Source: Gelria sp.
Lineage (GTDB): Bacteria > Bacillota > Syntrophomonadia > Syntrophomonadales > Syntrophomonadaceae
Direction of reading: 5' to 3'
NCBI GenBank assembly: GCA_012839665.1
Contig: DUMX01000312.1
Location: 1 to 22,844 of the forward strand
Length of the DNA stretch: 22,844 nucleotides
The notes below the pieces were generated by a model. The model had not been told where the DNA came from and did no database searches. It was given only the letters and a program-made list of their open reading frames with translations. Shown here in pieces: positions 15,535 through 22,826 of the stretch. The first letter of the stretch is position 1. Every line of letters starts with the position of its first letter. Made by a program: the position numbers and the translations under genes.

Positions 15535-16869
15535 TTGAGTTTGGAATTACGCTGGAAAGAAATGTACCGTCAGAAGCTCATGGCACCTGAAGAAGCAGTG
15601 AAAATGATACCTGACGGGGTATTTATGGCTTCTTCATTAACTAATGGGCAGCCTCCGGCACTTTTAAATGCCCTGGCTCACCGTATGGCCAGCGGAGAAT
15701 TAAAAGGTGTTACCTATATGTGTTCCCTGGCGGTTAGACCGTTAGAATTACACAACCCAGATGTAATTGCACAGATTAATGAACATAATACCCTGGATGC
15801 CATGTATGCCGGACCATTCGAACGCCATTTTATCAAACAGGGTTCTTACTCCTATATTCCTCACCGCTTATTTGACGGACCAATGATGACAGCTCGGGTG
15901 GGGCTGGGAGCGGCGGTGATTTCGGTATCCCCTATGGACCGGCATGGTTTTTTTAGTATGGGAACTAATCCCGATTATTTATATGGTTTTATTCGTCGTA
16001 ACCCCGGTTGTGTAATCTTGGCGGAAGTTAATGAATATATGCCACGGACTTATGGTAACAATTATTTTCATATTTCGGAACTTAATGCTGTAGTGGAAAA
16101 CAATGTTCCTCTGGTAGCACTTCCGGATATTCCTATTAGTGAAAAAGATGAACTAATTGGGCAGTATATTGCCGAAAGGGTTCCCGATGGTGCTTGTTTG
16201 CAATTAGGTATTGGTTCTATCCCCAATGCGGTGGCTAAACATTTGCGTAACAAAAAAGACTTGGGCATCCACTCGGAAATGCTTTGCGATACTATGATCG
16301 ACCTTTACGAGCACGGGGTGATTACTGGTACTCGTAAGCAGTTTCATCCCCGCAAGTGGATAGCATGTTTTGCTTTTGGCTCTCAGCGTCTCTATGATTT
16401 TATGGACGAAAATCCTATGGTGGAGATGCATGATTCCGAGTTTGTAAACGACCCCTATAATATTGGCTTAAATGATAATGTGGTTTCTATTAATTCTACA
16501 TTGGAAGTTGATTTAACCGGACAATGTGCATCAGAGGCTATTGGCACCCGGCAGTATTCAGGAGCAGGGGGGCAGATGGACTTCGTTGAAGGAGCATGGC
16601 GTTCACGGGGAGGGCAGGCCTTTCTGGCTCTGTATTCTACCTATACTAATTCCAAGGGTGAAATGCATTCTCGCATTGTTCCTACTCTAGCTCCTGGTTC
16701 CATGGTAACTACTACCCGCAATGATGTCCAATATGTGGTTACCGAATATGGAGTAGCACGGCTTAAGGGTTTTGATTTACGCCGCAGGATAAAAGAATTG
16801 GTTAGCATTGCTCATCCTGATTTTCGGGACTGGCTAACTTCAGAGGCTAAGCGCTTAAATTATATTTAA
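15535..16869 (+). CDS. Acyl-CoA:carboxylate CoA-transferase (family I), second copy
   Basis: This 444-residue protein is a paralogue of the CoA-transferase at the left end. The catalytic glutamate is E248 in HSEMLCD, preceded by the glycine-rich QLGIGSIPNAVA. The second loop, SGAGGQMDF (342-350), has the common family form, and the C-terminal EYGVARLKG...HPDFRDWL block is complete. It would exchange CoA between, for example, acetyl-CoA and a carboxylate. The start is TTG 15535 with AGGGGGAG (15521-15528) 6 nt upstream. It follows the acyl-CoA dehydrogenase by 21 nt, so the pair can activate an acid by CoA transfer and then dehydrogenate it, or run in reverse. No acyl-CoA ligase, hydratase or thiolase is present in the window. 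The exact acid is not readable. Confidence 0.92.
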   Translation: MSLELRWKEMYRQKLMAPEEAVKMIPDGVFMASSLTNGQPPALLNALAHRMASGELKGVTYMCSLAVRPLELHNPDVIAQINEHNTLDAMYAGPFERHFIKQGSYSYIPHRLFDGPMMTARVGLGAAVISVSPMDRHGFFSMGTNPDYLYGFIRRNPGCVILAEVNEYMPRTYGNNYFHISELNAVVENNVPLVALPDIPISEKDELIGQYIAERVPDGACLQLGIGSIPNAVAKHLRNKKDLGIHSEMLCDTMIDLYEHGVITGTRKQFHPRKWIACFAFGSQRLYDFMDENPMVEMHDSEFVNDPYNIGLNDNVVSINSTLEVDLTGQCASEAIGTRQYSGAGGQMDFVEGAWRSRGGQAFLALYSTYTNSKGEMHSRIVPTLAPGSMVTTTRNDVQYVVTEYGVARLKGFDLRRRIKELVSIAHPDFRDWLTSEAKRLNYI

Positions 16870-16910
16870 TACCAAGTATATATTAATCATATTTATTTGC
16901 GACAAAAACA

Positions 16911-16944
16911 TGGGGGGAAGCTTTGCTTCTCCCCCACCTGTTTT
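16911..16944 (+). terminator. Intrinsic terminator of the dehydrogenase/CoA-transferase operon
   Basis: TGGGGGGAAGC (16911-16921) pairs with GCTTC-T-CCCCCA (16925-16936) around a TTT loop, with one bulged T (or a G-T pair in another register), followed after CCTG by TTTT. It lies 41 nt after the CoA-transferase stop. Confidence 0.75.
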
Positions 16945-16947
16945 AAT

Positions 16948-16972
16948 ATGTTTGTAATTGTTAGTCAAACAT
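16948..16972. promoter_or_regulatory. 7-bp inverted repeat flanking the -35 of the XRE regulator operon, likely operator
   Basis: ATGTTTG (16948-16954) and CAAACAT (16966-16972) are perfect inverted copies separated by 11 bp, and the -35 hexamer lies between them. The first gene of the operon encodes a small XRE repressor, so autoregulation at this site is the natural reading. That is an inference from position and symmetry. Confidence 0.5.
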
Positions 16973-16986
16973 TTTTTGGCTATGAT
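16958..16986 (+). promoter_or_regulatory. Promoter of the regulator-dehydrogenase-ferredoxin operon
   Basis: TTGTTA (16958-16963) and TATGAT (16981-16986) are separated by exactly 17 bp. Transcription would begin near 16993, right at the AGGAGGG ribosome binding site (16993-16999), so the 5' leader would be only about 17 nt. Confidence 0.65.
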
Positions 16987-17009
16987 GTAGACAGGAGGGA
17001 CGGATTTAG

Positions 17010-17372
17010 ATGAGTTTTAAACAAATAGGCCGCAAACTGCAACTGGCGCGGGAGGAAAAAGGAATGAGCCAGGAGCAATTAGCCCGGGCTCTGGGCTGTT
17101 CCCAGTCGGCTCTGTCTAACTATGAAAAAGGTAAGCGGCGATTATACCTGTCACATCTGGAGAAACTCTCAGAAATTCTGGATAAGCCCCTGGAATATTT
17201 TATGGAAAACAACCGTCCTCCGGTAGAAAAGGAACATCTTCTGGGAGGCGACCGTAGTGACCAGTTTCTCCATCTCATCAATATTATATATCAGCTATCA
17301 GATGAGCAAATAAGGGAAGTTTTGAGTTATATTGAATATATAAAATGGAAGGAAAAGCGGGGGGGACAATAA
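17010..17372 (+). CDS. XRE-family helix-turn-helix transcriptional regulator
   Basis: The 120-residue protein begins with a classic Cro/C1-type HTH (residues about 6-60): IGRKLQLAREEKGMSQEQLA, then LGCSQSALSNYEKGKRRL as the recognition region, then LEKLSEILDKPLEYF. A roughly 55-residue C-terminal helical part (INIIYQLSDEQIREVLSYIEYIKW) probably dimerises; no sensor domain is seen. ATG 17010 has AGGAGGG 10 nt upstream. The dehydrogenase gene begins directly after its stop codon, so it is the first gene of a tight operon and probably regulates it, through the inverted repeat around the -35. The inducer is unknown. Confidence 0.93.
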   Translation: MSFKQIGRKLQLAREEKGMSQEQLARALGCSQSALSNYEKGKRRLYLSHLEKLSEILDKPLEYFMENNRPPVEKEHLLGGDRSDQFLHLINIIYQLSDEQIREVLSYIEYIKWKEKRGGQ

Positions 17373-18509
17373 ATGGATTTTTCACTAAATACCAGGCAAA
17401 AAGAACTGGTTGAGATGGTCAGAGAACTGGTTAACTCGGAAATAAAACCTTATTTGGTGTCTTCCTCGGCTAGTGGGTTTGATTGGGAACTGATCAGGCA
17501 GTTAGCTGTACATAACTTGGTTTGTCCTACCGTACCTGAGGAATATGGTGGGCGGGGACTTGACCGTCTCACTATGGCTTTGCTGATGGAGGAAATTGCT
17601 GCCGCTCATCCCGGAGTAGCAGCAGTCATAGCTGCTACCTTGCATGCAGTGGAGCCCATTTTATTAGCCGGTAGTAATACCCAAAAGGAAAAGTTTTTAC
17701 CCGAGTTAACCGGCAAGGATGCTGGCCTGGCAGCCTTTGCTTTGACTGAAGCCTCTGGTGGCTCTGATTTATCTATAATGCGCACCTGTGCAGTTCGCAA
17801 AGGACAGGGATTTTACCTTAACGGTTCCAAGGATTACGTTATTAATGCACCGATAGCAAGTTGGATAGCTGTAATTGGTGCTACTAGCATGGAACAAAAG
17901 AAGGCTTCCATGCGGGTATTTTTACTGGAGCAAAATAGTAAAGGTTTCAGTATAGTAAGGCAGAGAGAAACTTCAGGTTTAGACTATGCTCCCATAGGTG
18001 AAATAAGTTTCGAGAATGTCTTTATTGAAGAAGATAATGTAATAAAAGGGCAAAAAGCTGGTAGTGGCTATCTTTTGCTTACCCAGACCTTTGACCGGGG
18101 ACGGGCTATGGTAGGAGCCATATCAGTAGGCATTGCCCGGGCTGCTTTGGAAACTGCCCTGGAATTTGCAGAGAATCGGGTACAGTTTGGCACTAGTATT
18201 AAAAATCACCAGGCCGTTGCTTTTTCGCTGGCTGATATGGCTACCAGGGTAGAAATGGCCCGTTTAATGACTTATAAGGCTTGCTGGTTGATTGACCAGG
18301 GTGGAGATTATTGCAAGGCTTCAGCTATGGCCAAGGTGGTGGGTAGCGAGATAGCGCAGCAGGTGACCTGTGCTGCAGCAGATATCCTGGGTGCCCGGGG
18401 ATATGAAAAGGGCTCTTTAATTGAGCAATTGGTACGGGATGCTCGTGTACTTTCTACTATTGAGGGGACCAACAATATACAACGGGCAGTTATTGCTTCG
18501 CAGTTATAG
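17373..18509 (+). CDS. Acyl-CoA dehydrogenase (short/medium-chain type catalytic site)
   Basis: The 378-residue flavoenzyme has the usual family length and order: VPEEYGGRGL, the FALTEASGGSDLS middle domain with NGSKDYVINAP, NRVQFGTSIKNHQAVAFSLADMATRVE, and AADILGARGYEKGSLIEQLVRDARV. The catalytic base is E364 in I-E-G-T, the canonical site of short- and medium-chain enzymes, and the helix-G position used by LCAD/IVD is a glycine (G243-R244). It should oxidise an acyl-CoA to the enoyl-CoA with FAD. ATG abuts the regulator's TAA with no gap; a G-rich stretch just before serves as ribosome binding site. A ferredoxin gene follows by 9 nt. Chain length cannot be assigned by eye. It is not a recent duplicate of the dehydrogenase at 14266: the two differ throughout and in active-site layout. 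Confidence 0.93.
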   Translation: MDFSLNTRQKELVEMVRELVNSEIKPYLVSSSASGFDWELIRQLAVHNLVCPTVPEEYGGRGLDRLTMALLMEEIAAAHPGVAAVIAATLHAVEPILLAGSNTQKEKFLPELTGKDAGLAAFALTEASGGSDLSIMRTCAVRKGQGFYLNGSKDYVINAPIASWIAVIGATSMEQKKASMRVFLLEQNSKGFSIVRQRETSGLDYAPIGEISFENVFIEEDNVIKGQKAGSGYLLLTQTFDRGRAMVGAISVGIARAALETALEFAENRVQFGTSIKNHQAVAFSLADMATRVEMARLMTYKACWLIDQGGDYCKASAMAKVVGSEIAQQVTCAAADILGARGYEKGSLIEQLVRDARVLSTIEGTNNIQRAVIASQL

Positions 18510-18518
18510 GGGCAGATT

Positions 18519-18704
18519 ATGACATTTTCTATTGATTCTGAAAAATGCAGCACCTGCGGGCTCTGTGTTGATGTTTGCCCGGTTGGTGCCATCAGTCCTT
18601 ATGGAGTTTACCAGATTGATAGCAGTTTATGCACCGGCTGCGGCCTTTGTCAGGAAAGTTGTCCCGTTGGTGCTATAGAAATAAGCGGTCTGAAATGCGA
18701 GTAA
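18519..18704 (+). CDS. 2[4Fe-4S] clostridial-type ferredoxin
   Basis: The 61-residue protein has two complete C-x2-C-x2-C-x3-C-P motifs: C10, C13, C16, C20 and C38, C41, C44, C48, each expected to bind parts of two [4Fe-4S] clusters with the usual crossover of the fourth cysteine. An extra C60 lies near the end. It is a small low-potential electron carrier. ATG 18519 has AGGGG 6 nt upstream. It is the last gene of the regulator-dehydrogenase operon, 9 nt after the dehydrogenase, so co-production with that enzyme is likely. Whether electrons actually pass between them is uncertain, because these dehydrogenases normally use electron-transfer flavoprotein. No terminator was found after it; the next gene converges 23 nt away. 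Confidence 0.93.
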   Translation: MTFSIDSEKCSTCGLCVDVCPVGAISPYGVYQIDSSLCTGCGLCQESCPVGAIEISGLKCE

Positions 18705-18727
18705 TAGTGCAATCTGCTGTGGATGGT

Positions 18728-19570
18728 CTAGGGCTCATAGTTCTTAGTAGCAATATCCAGAGCTTTTAGCAGGGCGAAATAGGTATAAGGCCCGACTATA
18801 CCGTCAACTACCAGCCCTTCATGGGTTTGAAAGGCTATTACTGCCTGCCGGGTCTTGGGCCCGAAAATCCCATCGATGGAGGAGTTATAATAACCCAATG
18901 TTTTTAAATCCCTTTGCAGTTGTTTCACATCATCTCCGCTATCACCTTCTTTTAATATCCTTCCTGTATAATGATTACCAATAATATTTACCGGGGTGCC
19001 AAGGGGAGTCAGATCATAAATTTTAATTACGTCCTGGTTATACATACGGATGCAGCCATGGCTGACAGCTCTGCCTATGGAAGCGGGATTATTGGTACCG
19101 TGAATACCGTAACTTCCCCAGGGAACCGATAACCTCATCCAGCGGGCACCAAAAGGTCCGCCGGGGTCAACTGATTTCTGCACAATCACCCAGTTGCCTA
19201 TAGGGCTGGGGGTGGAAGGCTTCCCTACGGCTACGGGATAGGTAGTGCTGGAGCCATCAACAGTAAATGTAAGTCTGCGTCTGTTTAAATTAATCAAAAT
19301 AGATGGGCGTACAGCCAGTGTATCCGCAGAAGTAATAGGGTTATTATTTCCCAAGTTTAGCAGGTTCCAGGTTTTAGGCCCGACTATACCATCTGCCCGC
19401 AAGCCTGATATTTGCTGAAAATTCAGCACTGCTTTTTCCGTTGACTCATCATAGATTCCGCTGGTGCTAATCCGATAGCCTTTTTTAACCAGTTGTTCTT
19501 GTAGTAATAGTACATCTGGCCCTTGCATCAGGTTTTCATCAAACCGTAAGAACCGACTGGCATGAAACAA
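18728..19570 (-). CDS. L,D-transpeptidase (YkuD) flanked by two peptidoglycan-binding domains
   Basis: The 280-residue protein reads PG_binding_1 (about 12-72, GLRADGIVGPKTWNLL), YkuD catalytic domain (about 90-200), then a second PG_binding_1 (about 205-272, SIDGIFGPKTRQAV and VDGIVGPYT). The catalytic motif is S170-H171-G172-C173 with R175, and an upstream H157 in IHGTNN. YkuD enzymes form 3-3 cross-links or modify stem peptides in peptidoglycan. The start is TTG 19570, with GAGGAGGG (19577-19584) 6 nt upstream; ATG in this area is out of frame. No signal peptide or membrane segment is visible, as also noted for some spore-associated YkuD proteins, so its site of action may be the spore or need another route. 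It converges with the ferredoxin gene and diverges from the TPR gene. Confidence 0.93.
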   Translation of the reverse strand: MFHASRFLRFDENLMQGPDVLLLQEQLVKKGYRISTSGIYDESTEKAVLNFQQISGLRADGIVGPKTWNLLNLGNNNPITSADTLAVRPSILINLNRRRLTFTVDGSSTTYPVAVGKPSTPSPIGNWVIVQKSVDPGGPFGARWMRLSVPWGSYGIHGTNNPASIGRAVSHGCIRMYNQDVIKIYDLTPLGTPVNIIGNHYTGRILKEGDSGDDVKQLQRDLKTLGYYNSSIDGIFGPKTRQAVIAFQTHEGLVVDGIVGPYTYFALLKALDIATKNYEP

Positions 19571-19770
19571 TATAATCCCTCCTCACTTTAAATTTTAATA
19601 ATAAATCAAGTTTTTAGCGTTATTTACATACTATGCCCCTACTTCTATTTTGTTGACACTATGACTCTCCGAGAGCAAGCAAGGGAAAAATATTAAATAT
19701 TCCCAATAAATGGAAGGACATTTTGTAATGATGTAGAAGTAGTTAAAAAATACGAGGGTGTGGTGAAAGA

Positions 19771-20991
19771 ATGCAGGAAAATGGAATCAAGCAGGTGGAG
19801 GCTATGGTCGAGAACGCGTTGGTTAAAATGCATGACCATGATATCACGGGTGCTTTGGAAGAATTGTTGCAGGTTGTGGAAATGGAACCGGAGAATGTAA
19901 GGATTATTAATCTAATTGCTTCCTGTTATTTAATACTGGGTGAATTTGACCGGGCTCGGGCCTGCTGGGAAGTAGTGCTACGGATTGATGAAGGCAACGT
20001 AGATGCCAGCAACAGGTTAGAGGCTTGTGCTGCTCCGGCTTTTCAAAGTTGGCTGAAGCGCTACCATAGTGTTTTGGCTCGTATGGATAGTAGAAATTAT
20101 AAGCTGGCAGCAGAGTTATTACGACAGTTAATGGAAGAAAACGATGGGTTTGTTAGTTTGTATGAATTGTTGGGTCTTTGTTATCTGGCTATGTCTGAAG
20201 TAGAAATGGCCACAAAAGTATGGCGAAAAGGCCTGGAATTAGACCGAAGCAATAAAGCTTTACTCACCTATTTGGAAAACAGGAAAAATAGCAAAACTAT
20301 AGTCCGTGAACAGATTACTGCCGGTAACCTGGAGGTTGCTGCCACTACTGAAAAGGGCGGTTTTCGTCATTGGGGGTTAGTTATTGGAGCTGCTGGAGTA
20401 TTGTTTTTAGCTTTACTTATTCCTACCAGTCATTATATTAGCGAAAAGCAGGGTAATGCCCTTAAACCGCCGGTTATTCAAGAGAAAAAAGCAAGTTCTA
20501 ACCAGCAAGAAGGTAAAGAGGATGGTGTAAGTAATGTCCTGGCTACTGCTGGTGGATTGAACTTTTCTAGTAATGCCGGTGGGGTCGATAGTTTGCAAAA
20601 GAATGAGGAAAACAATTTCGAACAAGAAGGTCTTTATTATAATAAAGGTTTTGCTGCCTATCTGAATGCTGATTGGGAAGGAGCTTCTGCTAACCTGAAA
20701 AAGGTGGTTAATATGCAATCTGGAAGTTATATAAACCGGGAAGCACTGTATTACTTGGCCCGTACCCAGTATTTAAGTGGTAATTTGGATGAGGCCACGA
20801 AGTTTTATCTCAGATACTTGGAAGAATTTCCGACCAGCAATTATTATGATGATAGTCTTTACTATTTGGGTTGTATCTATTGCCGCAACGGAGATGACCA
20901 GGAAGCCCGTAAAGTATTTACAGAACTTAAGGAACTTGAACCGGATAGTGGTTATCTAACCACCGACCTGTATAAAGAAGTAATGAAATAA
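19771..20991 (+). CDS. Membrane-anchored TPR protein
   Basis: The 406-residue protein has TPR-like helical repeats on both sides of one membrane span. The N-terminal part (about 8-185) shows pairs such as LLQVVEMEPENVRIINLIASCY and LLGLCYLAMSEVEMATKVWRKGLELD. A single hydrophobic segment, WGLVIGAAGVLFLALLIPT (201-219), follows K195/R199/H200, so the N terminus is probably cytoplasmic and the C terminus outside. After a Q/N/G/S-rich linker (about 225-285) come two or three more TPR units (about 290-400), of the type seen in envelope assembly proteins like YbgF/CpoB. It presumably scaffolds proteins across the membrane; no partner is known. ATG 19771 has GAGGGTG about 9 nt upstream. A terminator follows, separating it from the slipin gene. 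Confidence 0.85.
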   Translation: MQENGIKQVEAMVENALVKMHDHDITGALEELLQVVEMEPENVRIINLIASCYLILGEFDRARACWEVVLRIDEGNVDASNRLEACAAPAFQSWLKRYHSVLARMDSRNYKLAAELLRQLMEENDGFVSLYELLGLCYLAMSEVEMATKVWRKGLELDRSNKALLTYLENRKNSKTIVREQITAGNLEVAATTEKGGFRHWGLVIGAAGVLFLALLIPTSHYISEKQGNALKPPVIQEKKASSNQQEGKEDGVSNVLATAGGLNFSSNAGGVDSLQKNEENNFEQEGLYYNKGFAAYLNADWEGASANLKKVVNMQSGSYINREALYYLARTQYLSGNLDEATKFYLRYLEEFPTSNYYDDSLYYLGCIYCRNGDDQEARKVFTELKELEPDSGYLTTDLYKEVMK

Positions 20992-21017
20992 TGATTCAAC
21001 TGTAAAAAACCTAATTT

Positions 21018-21039
21018 GCCGGGAAATCCCGGCTTTTTT
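21018..21039 (+). terminator. Intrinsic terminator of the TPR gene
   Basis: GCCGGG (21018-21023) and CCCGGC (21028-21033) form a 6-bp G+C stem around AAAT, followed by TTTTTT and soon CTTTTT. It starts 27 nt after the stop codon. Confidence 0.88.
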
Positions 21040-21049
21040 GCTTTTTAGC

Positions 21050-21078
21050 TCGAACTATAGTTGTTAAGAATATATAAT
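21050..21078 (+). promoter_or_regulatory. Candidate promoter of the slipin-lipoprotein operon
   Basis: A perfect TATAAT (21073-21078) lies 40 nt before the slipin ATG. The -35 17 bp upstream (TCGAAC, 21050-21055) matches at only three positions, so strength rests on the -10. Confidence 0.45.
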
Positions 21079-21117
21079 TTAGGTAAAGAGAAAAATAAAA
21101 AAAAGGGGGTTAATTAT

Positions 21118-22020
21118 ATGGCCAATGATGCTTATAAAATGGAAAACATTAAAGCGCAGGGTGATCGTTTAAACGCAGTAAGTGTTCTCGTGTTTATTAT
21201 TATTTCAGTACTAGTAGTTTATTTATACCTGGTTTATGAGGCCTTATGGATACTAGTTGTCGGGGGTATTATTGCACTGCTATTAGCCTGGTCCTTAAAA
21301 ATAGCCCGGCAATGGGATAGGGTAGTAGTGCTCAGGCTGGGGAAATTTCGGAAAATGGCGGGACCGGGAATATTCTTTATTATTCCTATTATTGATGAGG
21401 CTCCTATTTGGATTGATACTCGTATCAGGACCACCTTTTTTGCTGCAGAAAAGACCCTGACCAAGGATAATGTGCCGGTTAATGTTGATGCTGTGATGTT
21501 CTGGAGGGTGGAAGAACCTATGCAGGCTGCTTTGGAGGTAGAGGAATACCAAAAGGCGATATTTTGGGCGGCTCAGACTACCTTACGGGATATTATAGGA
21601 AAAACGGAATTGTATACTATGTTGGCAGGGAGAGAGCAGTTGGATGAAGAATTAAGAATTATGCTGGATCATCGCACCGAATCATGGGGGATTTCAGTTC
21701 GTTCGGTAGAAATAAGGGATGTAGTGATCCCGATAGAATTACAGGATGCTATGTCTCGTGAAGCACAGGCGGAAAGGGAAAGAAGAGCACGAGTAATTCT
21801 TGGTACAGCTGAGCTGGAGATTGCAGATAAGTTCGCTGAGGCTTCACGCCGGTATCATAATAATCCTGAAGCTTTTAGCCTGCGGGCCATGAATATTCTT
21901 TATGAAGGTATAAAAGAAAAGTCATCTCTGGTTATTGTGCCCAGTAATATGGTGGAATCTCTTAATCCGGGCGGTATTTTAGGCTATGCTAATCACATGG
22001 GGATAAAAAAAGAAGAATAG
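21118..22020 (+). CDS. Slipin (SPFH/Band 7, stomatin-like membrane protein)
   Basis: The 300-residue protein starts with two close hydrophobic segments (about 19-40 and 43-60), followed by a Band 7/SPFH domain: WDRVVVLRLGKFRKMAGPGIFFIIPIID, then RTTFFAAEKTLTKDNVPVNVDAVMFWRV, and IGKTELYTMLAGREQLDEEL, ending in the helical SREAQAERERRARV coil. Stomatin-like proteins form oligomeric membrane scaffolds that affect local lipids and proteolysis. The start is ATG 21118, with AGGGGGT (21104-21110) 7 nt upstream; the frame opens 19 codons earlier at a TTG whose lysine/asparagine-rich extension is not family-like. Bacterial slipins are often next to an NfeD protease gene; none is seen here. The next gene, 27 nt on, is a peptidoglycan-binding lipoprotein in the same unit. 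Confidence 0.93.
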   Translation: MANDAYKMENIKAQGDRLNAVSVLVFIIISVLVVYLYLVYEALWILVVGGIIALLLAWSLKIARQWDRVVVLRLGKFRKMAGPGIFFIIPIIDEAPIWIDTRIRTTFFAAEKTLTKDNVPVNVDAVMFWRVEEPMQAALEVEEYQKAIFWAAQTTLRDIIGKTELYTMLAGREQLDEELRIMLDHRTESWGISVRSVEIRDVVIPIELQDAMSREAQAERERRARVILGTAELEIADKFAEASRRYHNNPEAFSLRAMNILYEGIKEKSSLVIVPSNMVESLNPGGILGYANHMGIKKEE

Positions 22021-22047
22021 GATTAAAGTGACAGAGGGAGGGGAATA

Positions 22048-22608
22048 ATGGGTAAAAAGCTTATTACTAGTATTGTTCTACTTCTCTTGCTGTGTGTAAG
22101 TGGTTGTGCAGTTTTCATTGGTAGAAGTGGCGCTCCGGCTACTACCCCGGTTCGATCCGATATACCTTCAGATACGGAAATAATAGAAGGAATGAAAGCT
22201 GGCAAAACCCCGGCTGGTAAAGTAGTAGGTCAACAAAATGAAGATATATTGGAGTTAAAGCACTGGAAATATGGGAGTGAACGAGCCCAACCATCAGTAC
22301 AGCAATCAACTGATGAACCGGACTCTCTGCAATCACCTGGTGAACCGGATCCTCCGCAATTACCGCGGCAATCTCGTTCGCTGGGCATGGATGAGATAGG
22401 AAACTGGGAAACAGTTGCTATTCCGATTTTAAGCGAGGAAGAATTTGAACAAATACTAAAGCAGCTCATTGATTTGGGTTATCTTAAAAAACCCGTTGAC
22501 AGTGAATTGGAACTTCAAAGGGCTATACGTAATTTTCAAAAAGACCATTCTTTACCAGTTACGGGTGAGCTAGATGGTTCTACTCGTGAGCTAATACGAG
22601 GTAAATAA
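22048..22608 (+). CDS. Lipoprotein with C-terminal peptidoglycan-binding domain
   Basis: The 186-residue protein opens with a lipoprotein signal: K3-K4, a leucine-rich core and lipobox V-S-G-C, so C20 should be lipidated and the protein held at the outer face of the membrane. A low-complexity linker, rich in P, S, Q, E and D with a near-repeated DEPDSLQSPGEPDPPQLP pattern (about 90-108), leads to a PG_binding_1-like domain at about 128-184 (FEQILKQLIDLGYL ... AIRNFQKDHSLPVTGELDGST). It could tether membrane to cell wall. ATG 22048 has AGGGAGGGG (22035-22043) 4 nt upstream. It is the second gene of the slipin unit. No enzymatic domain is seen. Confidence 0.85.
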   Translation: MGKKLITSIVLLLLLCVSGCAVFIGRSGAPATTPVRSDIPSDTEIIEGMKAGKTPAGKVVGQQNEDILELKHWKYGSERAQPSVQQSTDEPDSLQSPGEPDPPQLPRQSRSLGMDEIGNWETVAIPILSEEEFEQILKQLIDLGYLKKPVDSELELQRAIRNFQKDHSLPVTGELDGSTRELIRGK

Positions 22609-22625
22609 TTTTAATCAACCAGGGC

Positions 22626-22655
22626 TTGACTTTTCAGGTTACTTTTAATTATTCT
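22626..22655 (+). promoter_or_regulatory. Promoter of the tRNA-Gly/tRNA-Cys unit
   Basis: TTGACT (22626-22631) and TATTCT (22650-22655) are separated by 18 bp, with the first tRNA base 22 nt beyond the -10. No terminator was seen between this and the lipoprotein stop at 22608, so read-through from the slipin unit is also possible. Confidence 0.6.
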
Positions 22656-22677
22656 TATTTGGGTGGACTAAATAAAA

Positions 22678-22752
22678 GCGGAAGTGGCTCAGCGGTAGAG
22701 CATCGCCTTGCCAAGGCGAGGGCCGCGGGTTCAAATCCCGTTTTCCGCTCCA
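22678..22752 (+). tRNA. tRNA-Gly(GCC)
   Basis: Acceptor GCGGAAG pairs with TTTTCCGC (last pair G-T), discriminator T, encoded CCA at 22750-22752. D arm GCTC/GAGC; anticodon stem TCGCC/GGCGA with loop TTGCCAA, anticodon GCC; T arm GCGGGTTCAAATCCCGT. Length is 75 nt. Confidence 0.97.
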
Positions 22753-22826
22753 GGCGGCATAGCCAAGCGGTAAGGCAGAGGACTGCAAATCCTTTACCCC
22801 CAGTTCAAATCTGGGTGCCGCCTCCA
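22753..22826 (+). tRNA. tRNA-Cys(GCA)
   Basis: Acceptor GGCGGCA pairs with TGCCGCC, discriminator T, encoded CCA at 22824-22826. Anticodon stem AGGA/TCCT holds loop CTGCAAA, anticodon GCA; T arm CCAG/CTGG around TTCAAAT. It begins at the base after the CCA of tRNA-Gly, so the two must be cut from one transcript. Confidence 0.97.

Noticed and set aside
19653..19658. Perfect TTGACA upstream of the TPR gene as a promoter
   Set aside because: No -10 hexamer lies 16-19 bp downstream; only the small CTCTC-C-GAGAG palindrome (19665-19675) is there.
19683..19704. GGGAA ... TTCCC dyad around AATATT upstream of the TPR gene
   Set aside because: Only the outer five pairs match; the A/T-rich middle is not symmetric enough to call an operator.
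21061..21117. Nineteen-codon N-terminal extension of the slipin from a TTG
   Set aside because: It overlaps the likely -10 element, has no ribosome binding site, and a clear AGGGGGT precedes the ATG at 21118.
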